64,000 bases of DNA. Origin: Actinomycetes bacterium. Its GTDB lineage: Bacteria > Planctomycetota > Phycisphaerae > JAACET01. Location of the stretch: positions 62,001 to 126,000 of the forward strand of contig JAUXAG010000007.1 in the NCBI GenBank assembly GCA_030614915.1, read 5' to 3'. The notes under the pieces were generated by a model. That model had not been told where the DNA came from. It saw only the letters and a list, made by a program, of their open reading frames with translations, and searched no databases. A program made the position numbers and the translations under genes. Position 1 is the stretch's first letter, and each line of letters begins with the position of its first letter. Below, piece after piece: positions 15,716 through 24,135 of the stretch.

Positions 15716-17005
15716 ATGGCGAGTATATCACATGACAAGCAAACCAGGCGGCGAATGATCCAATTTGTCCTCGACGGAAAAAGGCTTTCTGTCCGTTTGG
15801 GCAAGGTGAATAAGAAACAGGCTGAATCGGCTAAGCTATACATCGAGGATTTACTTGCATGTAAAGTGACCGGTACAGCACCGCAGGGAAAAACAGCTGA
15901 ATGGATCGCTAGCTTAACAGATATGATTCGAAAACGGCTGGAGCGGACAGGCTTAATCGAACCACAAGAACGCCGGGACTGTCCAAAGCTGGGACAATGG
16001 CTGGAAAAATACATCGACAGCCGTACAGACGTTAAGCCCAATACAAAACGTAACCTGAAGCAGGCTGAAAAGAGTTTAAAAGGTTTCTTTGCTGATTCAA
16101 AAAGACTGGACGAGATAACAGCAGGTGATGCTGAGGAATTCCGGATTTACCTAAAATCGCAAGGATTAGCTGAAGGCACTATTCGCCGACGCTGCAAGAG
16201 AGCCAAGCAGTTCTTTAACGCGGCTGTTAAGAAGAAAATCCTCTCAGAAAACCCGTTTGCAGGCCTTAAATGCGGGAATTACTCAGATGCCAGCCGGTTT
16301 TATTATATTACCAGAGAAGAAGCCCAAACTGTCTTGGATACCTGTCCGGATGCTGAATGGCGTACGATCTTCGCTCTTTGCCGTTACGGTGGCCTACGAT
16401 GCCCATCAGAGGTTTTAGGACTTAAATGGGAAGATATGGACTGGGAACGTTCGCGTTTTACTGTCCGGTCGTCCAAAACAGAGCACCATACCGGTGGCGG
16501 TATCCGACAGGTCCCGATTTTCCCAGAATTATATCCGCACATACGGGATTGCTTTGAACAGGCTAAGGAAGGCCAGATTTTCGTTATTAGCCGATATAGA
16601 GACCCCAGCGTCAATTTACGAACTCAGCTTTGCCGTATTATAAAACGTGCAGGTCTGGAAGCCTGGCCAAAGCTTTTTCAAAATCTTCGCAGTACGCGAG
16701 AGACAGAGCTTGCCGAGCAATATCCACTTCACGTGATTTGTGCATGGATAGGCAACTCTCAACCAATTGCAGCGAAGCATTACCTGCAGGTAACGGAAGA
16801 CCACTTCAAAAAAGCGCTGCAGAATCCGATGCACTTTCCGGTGCAGCAGGCAGCCGCAGGGCTTCGCCCAGAATCGCACAAAAAAATGGAAGATGACATA
16901 AGCCTTGTTGGTTGCGGGACTACGCGAAATGACGCGAGTCCATGCAATTGCAAGGACTTAGGTAAGATGCCCCCAAGGGGACTCGAACCCCTGTCACCTG
17001 GCTGA
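15716..17005 (+). CDS. Tyrosine integrase of planctomycete type, 429 aa
   Basis: A SAM-like core-binding domain (about 90-185) precedes a tyrosine recombinase catalytic domain with RYGGLRCPSE (first Arg), SSKTEHH (Lys), FQNLRSTRETEL (second Arg box), AWIGNS (LGHS equivalent) and the nucleophile Tyr in HYLQV. The usual HxxR is replaced by QNLR, as in many planctomycete integrases from memory. AAAGGTG lies before the ATG. The last 12 or so residues (PPRGLEPLSPG) are read from the antisense strand of the tRNA-Glu gene, so integration at that tRNA supplies the 3' end and stop. It drives integration and, with the excisionase, excision of the element. Confidence 0.95.
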   Translation: MASISHDKQTRRRMIQFVLDGKRLSVRLGKVNKKQAESAKLYIEDLLACKVTGTAPQGKTAEWIASLTDMIRKRLERTGLIEPQERRDCPKLGQWLEKYIDSRTDVKPNTKRNLKQAEKSLKGFFADSKRLDEITAGDAEEFRIYLKSQGLAEGTIRRRCKRAKQFFNAAVKKKILSENPFAGLKCGNYSDASRFYYITREEAQTVLDTCPDAEWRTIFALCRYGGLRCPSEVLGLKWEDMDWERSRFTVRSSKTEHHTGGGIRQVPIFPELYPHIRDCFEQAKEGQIFVISRYRDPSVNLRTQLCRIIKRAGLEAWPKLFQNLRSTRETELAEQYPLHVICAWIGNSQPIAAKHYLQVTEDHFKKALQNPMHFPVQQAAAGLRPESHKKMEDDISLVGCGTTRNDASPCNCKDLGKMPPRGLEPLSPG

Positions 17006-17040
17006 GAACCAGGTATCCTAGGCCGCTAGACGATGGGGGC
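16969..17040 (-). tRNA. tRNA-Glu (CUC anticodon), element insertion site
   Basis: On the minus strand the 72-base cloverleaf starts GCCCCCA and ends TGGGGGC, giving a 7-pair acceptor stem. The anticodon stem CCTGG/CCAGG encloses loop TTCTCAG with anticodon CTC (Glu). The T arm is CAGGGGTTCGAGTCCCCTT-like. No CCA is encoded. The integrase gene ends inside it, so the 3' half of this tRNA is very probably the crossover region and has been kept intact by the element. Confidence 0.95.
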
Positions 17041-17078
17041 AGGCTTTTTTTATCGGGCCAACTGAGCCCGTGGCTAAA

Positions 17079-17107
17079 AGCGTAATGGCAACGGAGGGCA
17101 ATGTCAA
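17079..17107 (-). promoter_or_regulatory. Promoter of tRNA-Glu
   Basis: On the minus strand TTGACA (17102-17107) and TACGCT (17079-17084) are 17 bases apart, placing the start of transcription about 30 bases before the tRNA. This is a strong consensus -35, as is usual for tRNA genes. Confidence 0.7.
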
Positions 17108-17200
17108 GAGATTGAGCGGGGATTGACTGGGGATGGGGCATAATCTATAGTAAGAGCCTTGGCGGTCATGGGAGTATCTCCCCTGGACAGGGAACGAGCA

Positions 17201-17860
17201 GTGGCGGTACGGGTAAAAATAGAAGGCATCACCAGTGTGGCGGACGCGAGGGCGGCGATCCGCTACGGGGCGGACGCTATCGGGCTGGTCTTTGCTAAGA
17301 GTCCGCGGCAAGTGGATATCAAGAAAGCCAGACGAATCGTGGCCAGCCTGGGCCCGTTCGCCCAAAGCGTGGGGCTTTTCGTGGATGCGACTATCGAGGA
17401 GATTATTACCACCGGCAACGCGGTGGGCTTTGATATCTTGCAGTTACACGGCAAGGAAACGGCGAGGTGGATCAACCAATACCTGGATGGGCCTTTCATA
17501 AAGGCGTTTCGTCCTCGGAGCCCGGGATTTGCGGGGCAACTGCAGCGCTTTAGAGCAGGGCTGGAGCGAAGGCATCAATGGCGTGGCGTAGTGCTGGATG
17601 CGTATGACCCGAAATTGGCCGGCGGCACGGGCAAGACCTTGAAGTGGGAATGGATTGCAAAGGCCCGGAACAGTGGTAAGTTGAAAGGTCTGCCGGCCCT
17701 GGTGCTGGCGGGGGGGTTGAATCCTGATAATGTGGCTGCGGCTGTGCGGATAGCTCGGCCGGCAGCGGTGGACGTGGCCAGCGGGGTAGAAAGCAGGCCG
17801 GGTAAAAAGGATTATGCGAAGATGCGTGATTTTATTGCGGCGGCGAAAGCGGCGCTGTAA
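17201..17860 (+). CDS. trpF: Phosphoribosylanthranilate isomerase, Cys-to-Glu variant
   Basis: TrpF converts N-(5'-phosphoribosyl)anthranilate to CdRP in tryptophan synthesis. GTG 17201 is chosen because family members begin one to four residues before VKI-GIT; ATG 17168 is possible. The beta/alpha barrel signatures are present: GADAIGLVFAKSPRQV, LQLHG, VLDAYDP--AGGTGKT (with the general-acid Asp), LAGGL-PDNV and VDVASGVES. In characterised TrpF the first strand reads KICGI and its Cys is the general base; here the codon is GAA, giving KIEGIT. Glu could act as base or the enzyme could be altered. No other trp gene is adjacent. Confidence 0.9.
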   Translation: MAVRVKIEGITSVADARAAIRYGADAIGLVFAKSPRQVDIKKARRIVASLGPFAQSVGLFVDATIEEIITTGNAVGFDILQLHGKETARWINQYLDGPFIKAFRPRSPGFAGQLQRFRAGLERRHQWRGVVLDAYDPKLAGGTGKTLKWEWIAKARNSGKLKGLPALVLAGGLNPDNVAAAVRIARPAAVDVASGVESRPGKKDYAKMRDFIAAAKAAL

Positions 17861-17894
17861 ATCTGGTTGTGCAAATAAGGAAAGGAACTTCTGA

Positions 17895-19154
17895 ATGAAT
17901 TATGACGTGACGAATCTCAAGCTGGCTGCTGGGGGTAAGAAGCGAATCCTGTGGGCGGACAACGACATGCCGGTGCTGCAACTGGTGCGGAAACGTTTTG
18001 CCAAGGAGAAACCTTTGCAGGGCGTGCGGATGAGCGGATGTCTGCACATTACCGCTGAGACCGCTAACCTGGCCCGGACGCTCAAGGCCGGGGGGGCCAG
18101 ATTGGTACTGTGCGCGTCGAACCCGCTGAGCACGCAGGACGACGTGGCGGCGTCGCTGGTCAAGGACTTTAAGATTGCGGTTTTCGCCCGGAAGGGTGAG
18201 AGCCGAGCTGTCTTCTACAAACATCTGGCCAGTGCCCTGGACAACAAGCCGAACGTAACCATGGACGACGGGGCAGATCTGGTACACATGCTGCACAGCA
18301 AGCGCAAAGGCCAGGCGAAGGATATTATCGCTTCGATGGAGGAGACCACTACGGGGGTAATCCGTCTGCGGGCTATGGCGAACAATAAGACGCTGCGTTT
18401 TCTGGTGGTGGCGGTGAATGATGCGGACTGCAAGCACTTTTTTGACAATCGCTACGGGACCGGCCAATCGACCATCGACGGAGTGATCCGGGCGACGGAT
18501 ATTCTATTGGCGGGTAAGAAAGTGGTCATCGCCGGGTACGGCTGGTGCGGACGGGGGGTGGCCATGCGGGCCGAGGGTATGGGTGCGGTGGTGACGGTTA
18601 CGGAAGTGAACCCGCTGAGGGCTCTGGAAGCGACGATGGATGGGTTCAACGTAACCACCATGAGCGAAGCGGCTGCATTTGGGGACCTGTTTATTACGCT
18701 TACCGGCGACAAACACGTGATACGGGCTGAGCACTTTCGAAAGATGAAAGACGGGGCCATAGTGTGCAACTCAGGACACTTCGATGTGGAGATTGACATC
18801 CCAGCTTTGAAGGCTCTGTCTAAGAAGGTTTCCAAGAAGGTGCGGAACTTTGTGGATGAGTACACCCTGGGTAACGGGCGGAGGATTTTCCTACTGGCGG
18901 AGGGTCGGCTGGTGAATTTGGCTGCGGCTGAAGGCCACCCGGCCAGCGTGATGGACATGAGCTTTGCGGTTCAGGCCCTGGCCAGCGAGTGGGCCTATAA
19001 ACAGCGAGGGAAGCTGGATGTTCGAGTTTACGATGTGCCGCGAAAGATCGACGAGTGGGTAGCCAAGTTGAAACTCAAATCGATGAACATCAAGATCGAT
19101 ACTCTGACGGCTGAGCAGAAAAAATACCTGGCCAGCAGCGGCGAAGGTACTTAA
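17895..19154 (+). CDS. ahcY: Adenosylhomocysteinase
   Basis: S-adenosyl-L-homocysteine hydrolase splits SAH into adenosine and homocysteine with bound NAD, recycling the product of methyltransferases. The 419-residue length is normal. Visible signatures are [34 protein letters not shown] (Lys/Asp pair region), the NAD Rossmann loop [36 protein letters not shown] and the C-terminal [19 protein letters not shown]. The end is shortened relative to the common KPxYYRY tail. AAAGGAA precedes the ATG. It lies 34 bases after trpF and is followed closely by the PTPS-like gene, so it may be part of an operon. Confidence 0.95.
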   Translation: MNYDVTNLKLAAGGKKRILWADNDMPVLQLVRKRFAKEKPLQGVRMSGCLHITAETANLARTLKAGGARLVLCASNPLSTQDDVAASLVKDFKIAVFARKGESRAVFYKHLASALDNKPNVTMDDGADLVHMLHSKRKGQAKDIIASMEETTTGVIRLRAMANNKTLRFLVVAVNDADCKHFFDNRYGTGQSTIDGVIRATDILLAGKKVVIAGYGWCGRGVAMRAEGMGAVVTVTEVNPLRALEATMDGFNVTTMSEAAAFGDLFITLTGDKHVIRAEHFRKMKDGAIVCNSGHFDVEIDIPALKALSKKVSKKVRNFVDEYTLGNGRRIFLLAEGRLVNLAAAEGHPASVMDMSFAVQALASEWAYKQRGKLDVRVYDVPRKIDEWVAKLKLKSMNIKIDTLTAEQKKYLASSGEGT

Positions 19155-19174
19155 CTTTTCGTTGAGTAAGGAAA

Positions 19175-19540
19175 TTGTACGAAGTTCTGGTGGAAATATC
19201 GTTTCGGGCGAGTCATCAACTGGCGTTGGGCGGTGGGGAACCTGAGCCGTTGCACGAGCATAACTGGCGGGTCCGGGTGGAGCTGGAAGGGGGCAAAGTG
19301 GGCCCGGAGGGGCTGCTGGTGGATTTTGTGAAGGTCAAAAAGCTTCTGGCTGAAATAGCCGATAAGCTCAGCGGAAAGGACCTGGGCGAAGTTGCAGAAC
19401 TGGCTGAAAGGAGTCCCTCGGCGGAGAATGTGGCCCGTTATTTCTACGAGCAGCTCCGGGGCCGATTCGATGCGGGCGTTCGTTTGGCCAGGGTAAGGGT
19501 GGAGGAGGCTCCAGGATGCTGGGGGGGGTATCGGGCTTGA
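19175..19540 (+). CDS. QueD/PTPS-family protein lacking catalytic Cys, 121 aa
   Basis: A 6-pyruvoyl-tetrahydropterin synthase/QueD-fold protein. Zinc ligands are His in FRASHQL and the HEH of PLHEHNW (the family's HGH), and the C-terminal Glu of RVEEAPG is conserved. The Cys four residues before the HGH in QueD and PTPS is absent; instead Glu occurs three and five residues before it. This recalls PTPS-III proteins, in which Glu replaces Cys and which make hydroxymethyl-dihydropterin for folate. So queuosine, folate or another pterin role is possible. TTG start with TAAGGA upstream. It sits 20 bases after ahcY. Confidence 0.8.
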   Translation: MYEVLVEISFRASHQLALGGGEPEPLHEHNWRVRVELEGGKVGPEGLLVDFVKVKKLLAEIADKLSGKDLGEVAELAERSPSAENVARYFYEQLRGRFDAGVRLARVRVEEAPGCWGGYRA

Positions 19541-19604
19541 ATTAGAAGCGCCGGGGGGCTATCATTTATTGAAGAGGGCCTGAACAGTCGGAGTAGTCGT
19601 TAAA

Positions 19605-20090
19605 ATGCTTTGCCAACGATGCAATAAGAACGAGGCTACGATCCACATCACCGAGGTGAGCGACGGGGAGCACCGCGAGAGCCACCTGTGCGAGCAGTGC
19701 GCCGAGGCGGATGGAGCAGTGGTCAAGACGCCGACGACTATCAATCAACTGCTGAGCAGCTTTATCATGGCCCACAGCGGGGTGGCGGAGCTGGCGGAAT
19801 TGTCGTGTCCGGAATGCGGGCTGAGTTTCCTGGAATTTCGTCAGCACGGACTGCTGGGCTGTGCCAACGATTACGAGGTCTTCACCCAAGCCCTGGAGGG
19901 ACTTTTGGCGCGAGTGCACGGCGAAGATACGCATCACGTGGGCAAGGTTCCGGCTCGGGGGGGAACCCAGCAAAAAAGAAATATGAAGCTGCTGCGTCTG
20001 CGGAGGGAGCTGGCCGGGGCGGTGGAATCGGAAGAATATGAAAACGCGGCTCAACTTCGGGACCGGATCAAGGAGTTTGAGAAGCAATGA
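19605..20090 (+). CDS. mcsA: McsA, activator of protein arginine kinase
   Basis: The N-terminus has CQRC and CEQC pairs, then a second zinc site CPEC near residue 68 and a further Cys. The C-terminus is a UvrB/UvrC-like motif (LRRELAGAVESEEYENAAQLRDRI). McsA binds and activates McsB and feeds proteins to Clp proteases. The first ATG has no strong ribosome-binding site. The stop overlaps the mcsB start as ATGA. In Firmicutes this pair lies with ctsR and clpC, neither of which is seen here. GroES lies downstream, so the group is likely a stress set. Confidence 0.9.
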   Translation: MLCQRCNKNEATIHITEVSDGEHRESHLCEQCAEADGAVVKTPTTINQLLSSFIMAHSGVAELAELSCPECGLSFLEFRQHGLLGCANDYEVFTQALEGLLARVHGEDTHHVGKVPARGGTQQKRNMKLLRLRRELAGAVESEEYENAAQLRDRIKEFEKQ

Positions 20091-21142
20091 AGCTGACCGA
20101 GCTGGCAAAACGAGCAGGCTCGTGGCTGCAGGGTGAGGGGCCCCTGGCGGGAATCGTGATCTCCTCGCGGGTGAGGTTGGCCCGCAACCTGGCGGGTTAT
20201 CCGTTCCTTTCCCGCTGCGACCACCAGCAAAAACTGGAGATCCAGGAGTTTCTCAGGCAACAGACCAGTGCACTGGCCACGGCCGAGCCACTGGAATACA
20301 TCAACATCGACGAGGCAGAAGAGCTGGATCAGCAACTGCTGGTCGAACGCCATTTGATTTCCCGTCAACACGCAGAGGCTAACGGTGCACGGGGGATGGC
20401 TTATTCGGCCAGCGAGAAGATCTCGATAATGATCAATGAAGAGGACCACCTGCGTCTTCAGGCCCTTCAGCCGGGATTGCGCCTGGAGGAGGCCTGGCAA
20501 GAGGTCGATAGGCTGGACGATCTATTCGAAGCGAAGATGGGTTACGCCTTTTCGAGCCGATTGGGCTATCTGACCGCCTGCCCGACGAATGTGGGAACGG
20601 GAATTCGAGTCTCGGTGATGCTGCACCTTCCGGGGCTAAGAATGAGCGGTCAAATGGAAAAAGTGGTGCGGTCGGCCAGAGATATGCGTCTGGCAGTGAG
20701 GGGGCTGCACGGTGAAGGCACGGAGGCAGCGGGAGATTTCTACCAGGTGAGCAACCAGAGAACGCTGGGAGCTTCCGAGCAGCAGATTATCGAGGAGTTC
20801 AAAAACCAGGTGGTGCCGAAAATCGTGGATTACGAACAGAAGACGCGTGAGAAGCTGTTGGCCGAGCACGCCCACTTCGTGGACGACAAGGCCTTTAGAG
20901 CTATGGGGGCTCTGCAGAACGCCCGGACGATTTCTTCGGAGGAATCCCTCGAACTACTGAGCCAGCTGCGGATGGGGGTTACACTGGCAAGGGTCTCCGG
21001 AGTGAAGCTGGATACGCTGAACGAGCTGTTCCTGCGAACTCAACCGGCCCACTTGCAGCAGATCGAGAATCGGCTAATGAGTACCGAAGAGCGAGGTCTG
21101 GCCCGGGCTAAGTACATTCGTCAAGAACTCAATCCAAACTGA
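20087..21142 (+). CDS. mcsB: McsB protein-arginine kinase
   Basis: A guanido-kinase-family enzyme that phosphorylates protein arginine residues, tagging them for Clp-mediated degradation. Length (351) is normal. Visible signatures are ISSRVRLARNL (nucleotide-binding Arg), INEEDHLRLQ, CPTNVGTGIRVSVMLHLP (the conserved Cys and Asn loop) and RGLHGEG. It is translationally coupled to mcsA, which must supply the activating partner. Confidence 0.95.
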   Translation: MKLTELAKRAGSWLQGEGPLAGIVISSRVRLARNLAGYPFLSRCDHQQKLEIQEFLRQQTSALATAEPLEYINIDEAEELDQQLLVERHLISRQHAEANGARGMAYSASEKISIMINEEDHLRLQALQPGLRLEEAWQEVDRLDDLFEAKMGYAFSSRLGYLTACPTNVGTGIRVSVMLHLPGLRMSGQMEKVVRSARDMRLAVRGLHGEGTEAAGDFYQVSNQRTLGASEQQIIEEFKNQVVPKIVDYEQKTREKLLAEHAHFVDDKAFRAMGALQNARTISSEESLELLSQLRMGVTLARVSGVKLDTLNELFLRTQPAHLQQIENRLMSTEERGLARAKYIRQELNPN

Positions 21143-21188
21143 GAGCCTGGAGGTGGGGATTAGTAATTTTGGGCTTCTATGACCAGGG

Positions 21189-21216
21189 TTGATTTTTGAG
21201 GATTTCAAGCTATAAT
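21189..21216 (+). promoter_or_regulatory. Sigma-70 promoter of groES
   Basis: TTGATT (21189-21194) and a perfect TATAAT (21211-21216) are 16 bases apart, 68 bases upstream of the groES ATG. There is no CIRCE inverted repeat in the leader. Confidence 0.7.
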
Positions 21217-21283
21217 GTTATTTGAGCGGCGGGGAACAAGAATACCGATAAGCTAAATGCGATTTAGCTGTGGTTGAATCAAA

Positions 21284-21607
21284 ATGGGCAAGAATACCAA
21301 AAGACGAGTTGCCAGGCTGGAAACGGTTGAGCCGGTAGGTGCCAGAGTCCTTATCAGTAAGGATAAGGATAAGAAGGAAACCAAGGGGGGCATCCATTTG
21401 CCGGACAAGATCGAGATACCGACAATTACCGGGCGGATCGTAGCGGTTAGTAGCCAAGTGGAAGCGGACGAAGATTTTCCCATCAATCGTTACGATAAGG
21501 TGTTGTTCAATCCCAAACACGCCATACCGGTGGACTTTGAGGGGGACAATCGGCTATTCGTGGTTCCGGTAGAGGATGTGGTGGCTGTATTTCGCAAACA
21601 GCCGTAG
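21284..21607 (+). CDS. groES: GroES-type co-chaperonin
   Basis: The 107-residue protein has the GroES beta barrel: VEPVGARVLI, a mobile loop ETKGGIHLPD, GRIVAV, DKVLFNPKHAIPVDFEGDNRLFVVPVEDVVAVF. The IHLP tripeptide-like segment of the mobile loop binds GroEL. No groEL lies downstream; the gene stands alone with its own promoter, so it must act with a GroEL encoded elsewhere. N-terminal residues are more basic than usual. Confidence 0.9.
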   Translation: MGKNTKRRVARLETVEPVGARVLISKDKDKKETKGGIHLPDKIEIPTITGRIVAVSSQVEADEDFPINRYDKVLFNPKHAIPVDFEGDNRLFVVPVEDVVAVFRKQP

Positions 21608-21730
21608 CACTCCATACTTTCCTTCCAGATGGATATCTCTGCTCCGATGTTTCGGACATTGATTCAGTAGCTAGCATAGTCGGGCGTGTTATTGACGTTT
21701 GAATAGCTAATTGAACAATGACGCATGCGA

Positions 21731-21866
21731 CTGTCATCCCCGCGCAGGCGGGGATCCATCTTCCCTGAACGATATTGGCCTGGATTCCCGCTAAAGCGGT
21801 GATAAGGCCGCGCTTCACTCGCAATGACGTTGAGAGATTGCCGCGTCGCTGTGCTCCTCGCAATGA
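21731..21866. repeat. Intergenic dispersed-repeat remnants
   Basis: The stretch contains GTCATCCCCGCGCAGGCGGGG (a CCCCGC/GCGGGG hairpin), then a degenerate second hairpin (CCCGCTAAAGCGG), then GCGTCGCTGTGCTCCTCGC reading towards CAATGAC. Both motifs are common dispersed intergenic repeats in many bacteria (the TCATTCCCGC and ATTGCGAGGAGC types, from memory). Transcript-level effects are unknown. Confidence 0.55.
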
Positions 21867-21876
21867 CAGAGAGAGG

Positions 21877-22965
21877 CTATTTGATTTCCAGCATTCGTTC
21901 CAGGGCCAATCGAGCGTCGGCGGCGGTGGCGGAGTCTACCTGGATGCGGTTGATGACTTGGCCTTCGAGCAGGTTCTGGAGACTGCGGAGCAAGTGGCGG
22001 GGGTCCACGCGATACATAGTGGCGCAAAGGCACTGAACCAGAGAGAGACTCTCGATGTGCTTGTCGGGATGGCGTTGGGCTAAGCGGGCGACGAGATTGA
22101 CCTCGGTACCGATGGCCCAACTCGAGCCGGGCGGAGCTTGTTCGATGGCCTTGATGATCTGGGCAGTCGAGCCAGTCCGGTCAGACTTCTGGACGACCTC
22201 GAAGCAACATTCGGGGTGGACGATTATTGTGGTCTGAGGAGATTCGCTGCGGACGCGCTGGATGTCGGCCTCGCGGAATATCTGGTGGACGGAACAGTAA
22301 CCGTTCCAAAGCACGAACTTGGATTGGGCTAATTCTTGTGGGCTTAGGCCGCCGTCAGGCTTGTCCGGGTCCCACAGGGCCATGGATTCGAGGGGATAAC
22401 CCATTTGATAAGCGGTATTTCGGCCAAGATGCTGGTCGGGCAGAAAGAGGACCCTCTGGCCCCGCTCGAGTGCCCAACGGATGGCGGCGGCGGCATTGCT
22501 GCTGGTACAGCAGAGGCCACCGACGCGGCCAACGAGGGCCTTGATGACAGCAGAAGAATTGACGTAAGTAATAGGCACGATTTTATCGGACCCGACAGAG
22601 TTGAGCTTCTCCCAGCAGGCCTGGGCGTCGGGCAGGCGGGCCATGTCGGCCATGGAGCAGCCGGCGGAGAGGTCCGGGAGGATGACTATCTGCTCTGGGC
22701 TGGTGAGGATGTCGGCGGACTCGGCCATAAAGTGTACGCCGCAAAAGACGATCCAGCGGGCCCGGCTCTGCTGGGCGGCGAGGCGGGAAAGGCCGAGCGA
22801 GTCGCCGACAAAATCGGCGAAGCTGATGATGTCGTTTTGCTGGTAATGGTGGCCGAGGATTACGAGGTCTTTTCCGAGACGGCCCTTGCACTCGGCAATG
22901 CGTTCGAGGACCTGGGCGTCGGACAGACTGAGAATTTCTTCGGGCAGGGCTTCTTGTGTTTGCAT
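21877..22965 (-). CDS. nadA: Quinolinate synthase
   Basis: NadA condenses iminoaspartate with dihydroxyacetone phosphate to quinolinate in NAD synthesis. The protein shows LGHHYQQNDI, the FCGVHFMAESADIL loop, PDLSAGCSMAD, the VNSSAVIKA motif, HPECCFEV and CLCATMYRVDP; three of these Cys ligate its 4Fe-4S cluster, which is oxygen sensitive. Length 362 is normal. No ribosome-binding site is clear before the ATG. No nadB or nadC is adjacent. Confidence 0.95.
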   Translation of the reverse strand: MQTQEALPEEILSLSDAQVLERIAECKGRLGKDLVILGHHYQQNDIISFADFVGDSLGLSRLAAQQSRARWIVFCGVHFMAESADILTSPEQIVILPDLSAGCSMADMARLPDAQACWEKLNSVGSDKIVPITYVNSSAVIKALVGRVGGLCCTSSNAAAAIRWALERGQRVLFLPDQHLGRNTAYQMGYPLESMALWDPDKPDGGLSPQELAQSKFVLWNGYCSVHQIFREADIQRVRSESPQTTIIVHPECCFEVVQKSDRTGSTAQIIKAIEQAPPGSSWAIGTEVNLVARLAQRHPDKHIESLSLVQCLCATMYRVDPRHLLRSLQNLLEGQVINRIQVDSATAADARLALERMLEIK

Positions 22966-23067
22966 AATGAGTTAATATAACAGGGCTATTTTTTGTTCAC
23001 GTTTACAAAAAAATCCGATGTAGGCATTTGATATCGCTTTAAAGTTTTTGGATTTATGCTTCGACTC

Positions 23068-24123
23068 CTATGAGTAATATGTTGAGTATTTTTCCATTGC
23101 GTCCATAACTGCTTTTATGTTTTCCAGTGGTAGGCCGGGATAAAGCCCGTAGATCATCATTAAGCCCCCTTCTTTGCCGCCCAGTTTGGCCACTTCTTCA
23201 CGAACAAGAGCATCAATCTGCTCGGGGGATCCATTGACGGTGACGCTCTGTCTGTCGATATCAAGGTCGATGCAGACTCTGCCTTTTAAGTTCTCTTTTA
23301 TCCAGTCAATGCCATTGACTAAGTCCTGCAGATTGAGCACCTGTACTCCACAATCAAGAAGGTCATCTGTAAGCTGACGGATGTCACCATCAGCGTGTAC
23401 GTGAACGATACAACCGTCATCAAGCGCCACCTTCATCAGACGCCTATAGCTGGGTTTAATATATTTTCTGAAATACTGCGGCGAGAGCATTGGCCCTTTC
23501 TGCATGCCAAGGTCCTCGGCAAAGCCCATCCACTTTACACCGCATATATCGATATGATTTCGAATAAGCCCCCTATTGAAGTTCTCGAGCATTTCCAGTA
23601 GTTTATGCAGCTTGGGTTCATCGTCGGCCATATCAAAAAGCACATTTTCATACCCGCGGATATCAATCAGTTTCAGCCATGTATGATTGTGTCCTATCTC
23701 ACCGCTTTTAATACATTTTTGAGATATAGCAAAACTGTTGTCTTTTGACTGCCGGATCCAGTCGATAGGTCCCATGTGGTTTACCTTATTGGGGTCCGGG
23801 GGCTTAAAATTTTCAAAATCATCCCAACTCTCAAGTGGATGCTTGGTGACGATACCAATTATTCCATCATCTGTTGTTTCCCAGACACAGCCCCAAGAGT
23901 CGATAAATTTTTCATCTGCGCGGGCAAAAGGCGGGTACTCGATTTTTTCGGGCACCTCGGAGGAATCGAAATCGGGAAAAAGAAACGGATGCGACGCTGT
24001 CAGTTCAAGCAGCGCCTCCCGAGGGTAATGATGCCAGCAGGCTGCATTGATATGAAATGTCATTGGGATATAATCTGGCCCATCGAAGTTGATGAGACGC
24101 AATAGATTTTCGCGAGCGTCCAT
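23068..24123 (-). CDS. Uroporphyrinogen-decarboxylase-family protein
   Basis: The 351-residue protein has the UroD barrel features: an N-terminal RLINFDGPDYIPM segment, GMQKGPMLSPQYFRKYIKP, HVHADGDIRQLTDDLLDCGVQVLNLQD and a C-terminal GLYPGLPLENI. It lacks the N-terminal Arg-rich GRYLPEY substrate loop of true HemE. Members of this group are abundant in planctomycetes and Lentisphaerae and are thought to be corrinoid-linked methyltransferases, or of unknown use, rather than heme enzymes. The substrate is not predictable. AAGAAG precedes the ATG. Confidence 0.8.
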   Translation of the reverse strand: MDARENLLRLINFDGPDYIPMTFHINAACWHHYPREALLELTASHPFLFPDFDSSEVPEKIEYPPFARADEKFIDSWGCVWETTDDGIIGIVTKHPLESWDDFENFKPPDPNKVNHMGPIDWIRQSKDNSFAISQKCIKSGEIGHNHTWLKLIDIRGYENVLFDMADDEPKLHKLLEMLENFNRGLIRNHIDICGVKWMGFAEDLGMQKGPMLSPQYFRKYIKPSYRRLMKVALDDGCIVHVHADGDIRQLTDDLLDCGVQVLNLQDLVNGIDWIKENLKGRVCIDLDIDRQSVTVNGSPEQIDALVREEVAKLGGKEGGLMMIYGLYPGLPLENIKAVMDAMEKYSTYYS

Positions 24124-24135
24124 ATTCTTCTTTTC

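Noticed and set aside
1-17000. Conjugation system with relaxase or type IV secretion genes
   Set aside because: The HerA/TraG-like ATPase suggests transfer, but no relaxase, VirB4 or pilus gene is visible in the window.
21608-21876. A small RNA or CIRCE-like element near groES and nadA
   Set aside because: The hairpins there are copies of known dispersed intergenic repeats, not a heat-shock operator.
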